Source: Pseudomonadota bacterium | GTDB lineage: Bacteria > Pseudomonadota > Gammaproteobacteria > Burkholderiales > JAKAFK01 | Direction of reading: 5' to 3' | Length of the DNA stretch: 64,000 nucleotides | Assembly (NCBI GenBank): GCA_021817985.1 | Contig: JAKAFK010000004.1 | Location: forward strand, 1 to 64,000 | In this document: piece after piece, positions 60,505 through 64,000 of the stretch | Layout: every line of letters starts with the position of its first letter | Numbering within the stretch: the stretch's first letter is position 1 | Notes under the pieces: generated by a model | What the model saw: the letters and a program-made list of their open reading frames with translations, nothing else | Database searches by the model: none | What the model was told of the DNA's origin: nothing | Position numbers and translations under genes: made by a program

Positions 60505-62643
60505 TTATTGCTCCGCGCGGGACAACTCGATGGCGATGCGACTCACCTCAAGGATTTCGTCGAAAGGGATGGGCGCGTCGATTCCGTTTCGCACCGACGC
60601 CAGGAAGGCGCCGGCACAAGCCTTCTGCCCTTTGTCCTGGCGCCACAGCCGCATGCGCGAGAAGCCTGACCAGCCAAAGCCTCGCAAAACCCTAAAATTG
60701 TCGAGTTGGAGCACCCGCCCCCCCGCGAAGACCTCGATGCGTTCCTTGGGGAAGGACTTGGGGCCATTGGCGAAGTAATGGACGGTACCGATCGACCCGT
60801 CGGCAAACCGAAGTTGCAAGGTCACGGTGTCCTGGGTCTGCGAGCTCATCCCCATGCGGCTCCAGGCGACGATCCGTTCTCCCGCGAGATGGCGCAGGAG
60901 GTCGATGAAATGGCAGGCTTCGCCGACGATCCGTCCACCGCCGGTGGCCGCGTCCTGCGTCCAGTGATCCGGCGGGATGGCGCCTGCATTCACCGTCGCA
61001 ACGAACGACTTCGAGCCGGATATGCCCTCCAGCAACGCCTTCATGCGCGCCACCAGGGGGCTGAAGCGCCGATTGAAACCCACCATCACGACGCGCGCGC
61101 CGGGACCCACACCTTGCACAGCACACTCCGCCTCGATCTCCTCCAGTTCCTCCAGCGTCAGGCAGAGCGGTTTCTCCACGAACACGTGCTTGCCCGCGCG
61201 CAAGGCCGCCACGATCCAGCGGGCGTGGCTGTCGTGGCGCGTGGTGATCACGGCCGCATCGACCAGACGATCGGAGAGCGCATGAAGCGCATCCGTCGTC
61301 GTTTCCTCGAAGCCGAACTTGCGACCGGCGTGAAGCCCGCTTACCCCCGCGCTCGAGGCCACCACGCGAAGACGCGCGCCGGCCGCCTTGAATGCCGGAA
61401 TAAGGGCGGCGGTCGCATAGTTTCCCGAGCCGACGAAGGCGAGCGAGGGAGCGCTTCCCTGCGCGGGAGAAATAACGGTCACGCCGGCCAGAGGCACGGT
61501 TTGTCGCCTGACATCCGCATCCGGGCGGCTTTGCGTGTCGGGATACTGCAGCAGAATCCCCAGGGAGAATTCCTGCCCGCCCACCAGTTCATACGCCTTG
61601 ACCGCCTCCTCGATGGCAAACCGGTGGGAGATCAAAGGTTTCACGTCAAGGCGCCCGTCGGCCATCATGTCCAGGACGGCTTCTAAGTTGCGACCTTCGG
61701 TCCAGCGGACGAAGCCGACCGGATAATCCTGTCCCTTCTCCTCGTAGTTGGGGTCATAGCGCCCCGGCCCGTAAGAGCAGGACACCTGGAAAGTCAGTTC
61801 CTTCTCGAAAAAATCGGCGCGGGAGAGCTCGAGCCCGGTGACTCCCACCAGCACGATGCGCCCGCGCTTGCGGCACATCGTCGCCGCTTGGTGCATGGGC
61901 TCGCTGCTTTTGGTGGATGCCGTGATGATGACGGCATCCACGCCGCGCCCGCGCGAGAAGCGCTCCGCCGCAGCAAGCGGGTCTTCTCCCGCATGCAGGT
62001 CCACCACCTCTGCACCGAATGCGCGCGCCAGCCCGAGCTTGCGCGGGTCGAAGTCCAGCCCCAGCACGCGGCAGCCGTGCGCGCGAAGGAGCTGCACGGT
62101 CACGAGCCCGATCAGGCCGAGCCCGGTCACCACCACCGCCTCTCCCAGCGTCGGCTGCACCAGCCGAATGCCCTGCAAGGCAATGGCCGAAAGCACCGTG
62201 AAGGCAGCCTCGTCGTCGCTCACGCCCTTCGGCACCCGCGCGCACAGATTTTGCGGGACCCGGACCGCTTCGGCGTGCTTGCCGTTGGAAACGACCCGAT
62301 CGCCCGTCCGCAACGACGCCACGCCGCCGCCGACATCCATGATCCGCCCGACGTTGCAATAACCCAAAGGCAACGGCTGGTCCAGTTTGTTGAATACCGC
62401 CTCGACGGTCGGCATGAGGCCGTCGGTTCTGATCTTGTCCAGGACCATGCGCACCTTGTCCGGCTGCTGCCTGGCCTTATCGATCCAGTTCGCCTTGCCG
62501 AACTCCACCAGCATCCGTTCCGTGCCGGCCGATACCAGGGTGCGCGACGACCGAATGAGCACCTGCCCGCGCGCCGCTCCCGGACAGGGCACTTCCGCCA
62601 CTTCCGTCGCGCCGGTCCTAAGGCTCTGCAAGATTTGCTTCAA
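60505..62643 (-). CDS. Fused zinc-type alcohol dehydrogenase and Gfo/Idh/MocA oxidoreductase
   Basis: A 712-residue bifunctional protein. TTG 62641-62643 with GGGAGGATAC upstream gives LKQILQSLRTGATEVAEVPCP. Residues 1-345 are a medium-chain dehydrogenase with Rossmann loop TGLGLIGLVTV, but lacking the structural zinc Cys set. From about residue 385 a Gfo/Idh/MocA domain begins (FVGSGNYATAALIPAFKAAG; EKPLCLTLEELEEIE). The fusion is common in exopolysaccharide loci and probably oxidises and reduces a nucleotide sugar. It heads the operon; GAGGATAC and no ATG support the TTG. Confidence 0.9.
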   Translation of the reverse strand: MKQILQSLRTGATEVAEVPCPGAARGQVLIRSSRTLVSAGTERMLVEFGKANWIDKARQQPDKVRMVLDKIRTDGLMPTVEAVFNKLDQPLPLGYCNVGRIMDVGGGVASLRTGDRVVSNGKHAEAVRVPQNLCARVPKGVSDDEAAFTVLSAIALQGIRLVQPTLGEAVVVTGLGLIGLVTVQLLRAHGCRVLGLDFDPRKLGLARAFGAEVVDLHAGEDPLAAAERFSRGRGVDAVIITASTKSSEPMHQAATMCRKRGRIVLVGVTGLELSRADFFEKELTFQVSCSYGPGRYDPNYEEKGQDYPVGFVRWTEGRNLEAVLDMMADGRLDVKPLISHRFAIEEAVKAYELVGGQEFSLGILLQYPDTQSRPDADVRRQTVPLAGVTVISPAQGSAPSLAFVGSGNYATAALIPAFKAAGARLRVVASSAGVSGLHAGRKFGFEETTTDALHALSDRLVDAAVITTRHDSHARWIVAALRAGKHVFVEKPLCLTLEELEEIEAECAVQGVGPGARVVMVGFNRRFSPLVARMKALLEGISGSKSFVATVNAGAIPPDHWTQDAATGGGRIVGEACHFIDLLRHLAGERIVAWSRMGMSSQTQDTVTLQLRFADGSIGTVHYFANGPKSFPKERIEVFAGGRVLQLDNFRVLRGFGWSGFSRMRLWRQDKGQKACAGAFLASVRNGIDAPIPFDEILEVSRIAIELSRAEQ

Positions 62644-63098
62644 GTATCCTCCCGCTCGAACAGCGCAGCCGATGGGGCGTATGTCGGAGAACGTCGACTG
62701 TAGACTTCTGCACGCGCCCGCCGCGATCCTTCCCGTTATAGATGATTTTTCTTGTTTTCTCCGTGATCGCACCTGGGCGACAGCCGGCTCCCGCCCGACA
62801 CGCGAGCATGGAAAACGGGCCACACGGGGGCCGGTTAGACGGGAAAAAACCGTCGATATCTGGGTCGGCGCGGGTCGCGCACATTTTCGGAAACGCGCAG
62901 GCCGCAGGGTGCGGCAAGCCGTGTCGCGCCTCGCGCAGCAGCGTCGAATTTTTTTACAACGGCGCGCGCGCCCTACGGGCCAATACCTTTCCTATCCGCG
63001 GATTAGACCATCGGGCCCGGTTCTTGCTGTCCCCGTCTACGCGCGCCGCGGGAGGCGCTGCGCTTCCAAACACATCAACTAAACGGAGAAGACAAGTC
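62644..63098. other. Divergent intergenic region with sigma-54 promoter
   Basis: This 455-bp gap separates the polysaccharide operon (minus) from the last PEP-CTERM gene (plus). It contains the sigma-54-like element at 63012-63028. No gene is seen. Confidence 0.5.
63012..63028 (+). promoter_or_regulatory. Sigma-54-like promoter of the PEP-CTERM gene
   Basis: CGGGCCCGGTTCTTGCT: GG (63014-63015), N10, GC (63026-63027), with a perfect TTGCT -12 block. Start near 63039 would give a 60-base leader. Confidence 0.6.
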
Positions 63099-63848
63099 AT
63101 GACAAGAAGACGGCTGGGAACGAAGAGGATCTGCACGATCGCCCTAATGTGTGCCGCAGCGGGAGGGACGGCACAGGCTCACGCATCAACCGCCATAGGC
63201 CTCGACCCGATCCTGAATTTCAATTTCAATGGCAGTTTCAGCATGTACGATTCGACCGGCGCATTGGTCGGCGGGGACAATACGCTTTCCGGAAGCATAC
63301 ATCTGGACACCGCAACCTTCGGCGGCACTGCGACCATGTCGGATCCATCGCCGTTTTTCGGCTCCCACTGGTACGCGCATGATATCCAAATATCGGCCAC
63401 GCCCGACCTCGCCAACGGCAGTTTTTTAGCGAACTCCCACATGCTGTTCGACTGGGGACCGGCAACGACGGCGACCTCGTGCGGTGTTGCGGTCTGCGAT
63501 TACAGCATCTACACCCAATTCCAGATTGCGCCTACGGTCAATTTGCACCTTGCGTCGTGGACCAGCCTGACAAGCGGCACGCCGTTCAACGTCACCACCA
63601 CCGACGCGGACGGCGACGGGATTCCCGGAAACCAGATCACGTACGGTCCATTCAAGGGATTCTCGCCCGCGTTTGACGGCACCGCCACGTTTCAAGCGAT
63701 AAGCCTCGGCTACATCGCGAATGACAACATACCGCCCGTCGATCCTACCCCTCTGCCAGGCACGGCGCTGCTCCTCGGGTCTGGGCTCCTGGGCATGGTG
63801 AGCGTCGCCCGCACACGCAAAGCTTCGCTGAGGCGCGCAAGCGCGTAG
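63099..63848 (+). CDS. PEP-CTERM sorting domain-containing protein
   Basis: A 249-residue exported protein. ATG 63099 has GGAG ten bases upstream. Signal peptide ICTIALMCAAAGGTAQAHA, a beta-rich mature part (FNFNGSFSMYDSTG; GSIHLDTATFGGTATM) and the PEP-CTERM tail PTPLPGTALLLGSG, LLGMVSVARTRK. After exosortase cleavage it should reach the surface with exopolysaccharide. A Cys pair (SCGVAVCDY) may form a disulfide. It diverges from the polysaccharide operon. Confidence 0.85.
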   Translation: MTRRRLGTKRICTIALMCAAAGGTAQAHASTAIGLDPILNFNFNGSFSMYDSTGALVGGDNTLSGSIHLDTATFGGTATMSDPSPFFGSHWYAHDIQISATPDLANGSFLANSHMLFDWGPATTATSCGVAVCDYSIYTQFQIAPTVNLHLASWTSLTSGTPFNVTTTDADGDGIPGNQITYGPFKGFSPAFDGTATFQAISLGYIANDNIPPVDPTPLPGTALLLGSGLLGMVSVARTRKASLRRASA

Positions 63849-63854
63849 TCCCCA

Positions 63855-63904
63855 ACGGGAGCGTGTCGCCATCCACAACACGCCCCAAAGGGCCCCATTT
63901 TTTT
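63855..63904 (+). terminator. Possible terminator of the last PEP-CTERM gene
   Basis: GCGTGT (63859-63864) pairs with ACACGC (63876-63881), extended by G/C pairs, and a run of nine T follows at 63896-63904. The hairpin is 14 bases from the T-run, so the fit is imperfect. Confidence 0.45.
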
Positions 63905-64000
63905 CCGCTGCGCCCCCTATGCTGCCTCGGGCGGGGCGGTCTCCCGGGCGTCCTCATCTCTCCGAGCGGCGGCTTGAACATCTTCGCTTTTGACGTCCGA

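Overview
The window is 64 kb of G+C-rich chromosome that looks like an autotrophic or mixotrophic sulfur-oxidising proteobacterium, most likely a gammaproteobacterium of the Acidiferrobacter type (inference). The support is a membrane-anchored dissimilatory APS reductase (aprMBA), a DsrE2-type sulfurtransferase and an ETHE1-type persulfide dioxygenase, together with a gammaproteobacterial glnA-DUF4124-ntrB-ntrC block, rep, apaH, metR/metE and a PEP-CTERM/exopolysaccharide locus. There is no rRNA or CRISPR. One tRNA (Arg-CCG) is present.

Layout. 0-9 kb is an accessory zone: transposase remnants (IS1634-like, ISL3-like, IS66-like), one apparently complete IS1634-family element (6548-8509), a 15-bp-period minisatellite and a run of small secreted or Cys-rich proteins of unknown role. 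9-19 kb is core chromosome with a membrane-lipid theme: cytochrome c5-like protein, rep, apaH, olsBA (ornithine lipid), glycine-zipper lipoprotein, PfkB kinase, zinc phospholipase C-like protein, PAP2 phosphatase, glycosyltransferase and diacylglycerol kinase. Pho-box-like repeats stand before olsB and the glycosyltransferase. 18.6-24.6 kb is a glycine-cleavage operon (gcvT-gcvH-gcvPA-tpx-gcvPB-dgkA) under a tandem glycine riboswitch with a clear promoter. 24.7-27.7 kb is aprMBA. 27.8-31.3 kb is the divergent metR/metE pair. 31.2-35.5 kb holds two CcoN/NnrS-like membrane proteins (one fused to a thioredoxin-like domain), a Crp/Fnr regulator with an FNR/DNR-type box, an HD-GYP protein and a persulfide dioxygenase. 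35.5-40.5 kb is the nitrogen regulon: ntrC, ntrB, a DUF4124 gene, and glnA with a sigma-54 promoter and an upstream NtrC site. 40.5-46.6 kb holds a CDF transporter, aroE-mtgA, a dihydrolipoamide-dehydrogenase-like flavoprotein, a histone H1-like protein and a short CPBP protease. 46.8-64 kb is surface-associated: TPR-sulfotransferase, two paralogous exported proteins with different C-terminal sorting tails, an unknown periplasmic protein, a FadL-type porin, DsrE2, a four-gene polysaccharide operon (fused dehydrogenase/oxidoreductase, wecB, heparinase-like, glycosyltransferase) and another PEP-CTERM protein.

How it fits together. Sulfur oxidation (AprMBA, DsrE2, persulfide dioxygenase) supplies electrons. 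The nitrogen block is controlled by NtrBC and sigma-54. Sigma-54-like promoters also precede both PEP-CTERM genes, which suggests that surface-protein expression is tied to an enhancer-binding protein. The most interesting candidates are (i) the paralogous pair ending in a PEP-CTERM tail versus an FDP/JDVT-like tail, with a short CPBP protease nearby, (ii) a possible phosphate-responsive lipid-remodelling set at 12-19 kb, and (iii) the thioredoxin-CcoN-like fusion beside an FNR-type switch. All calls come from reading the sequence; no database search was run.
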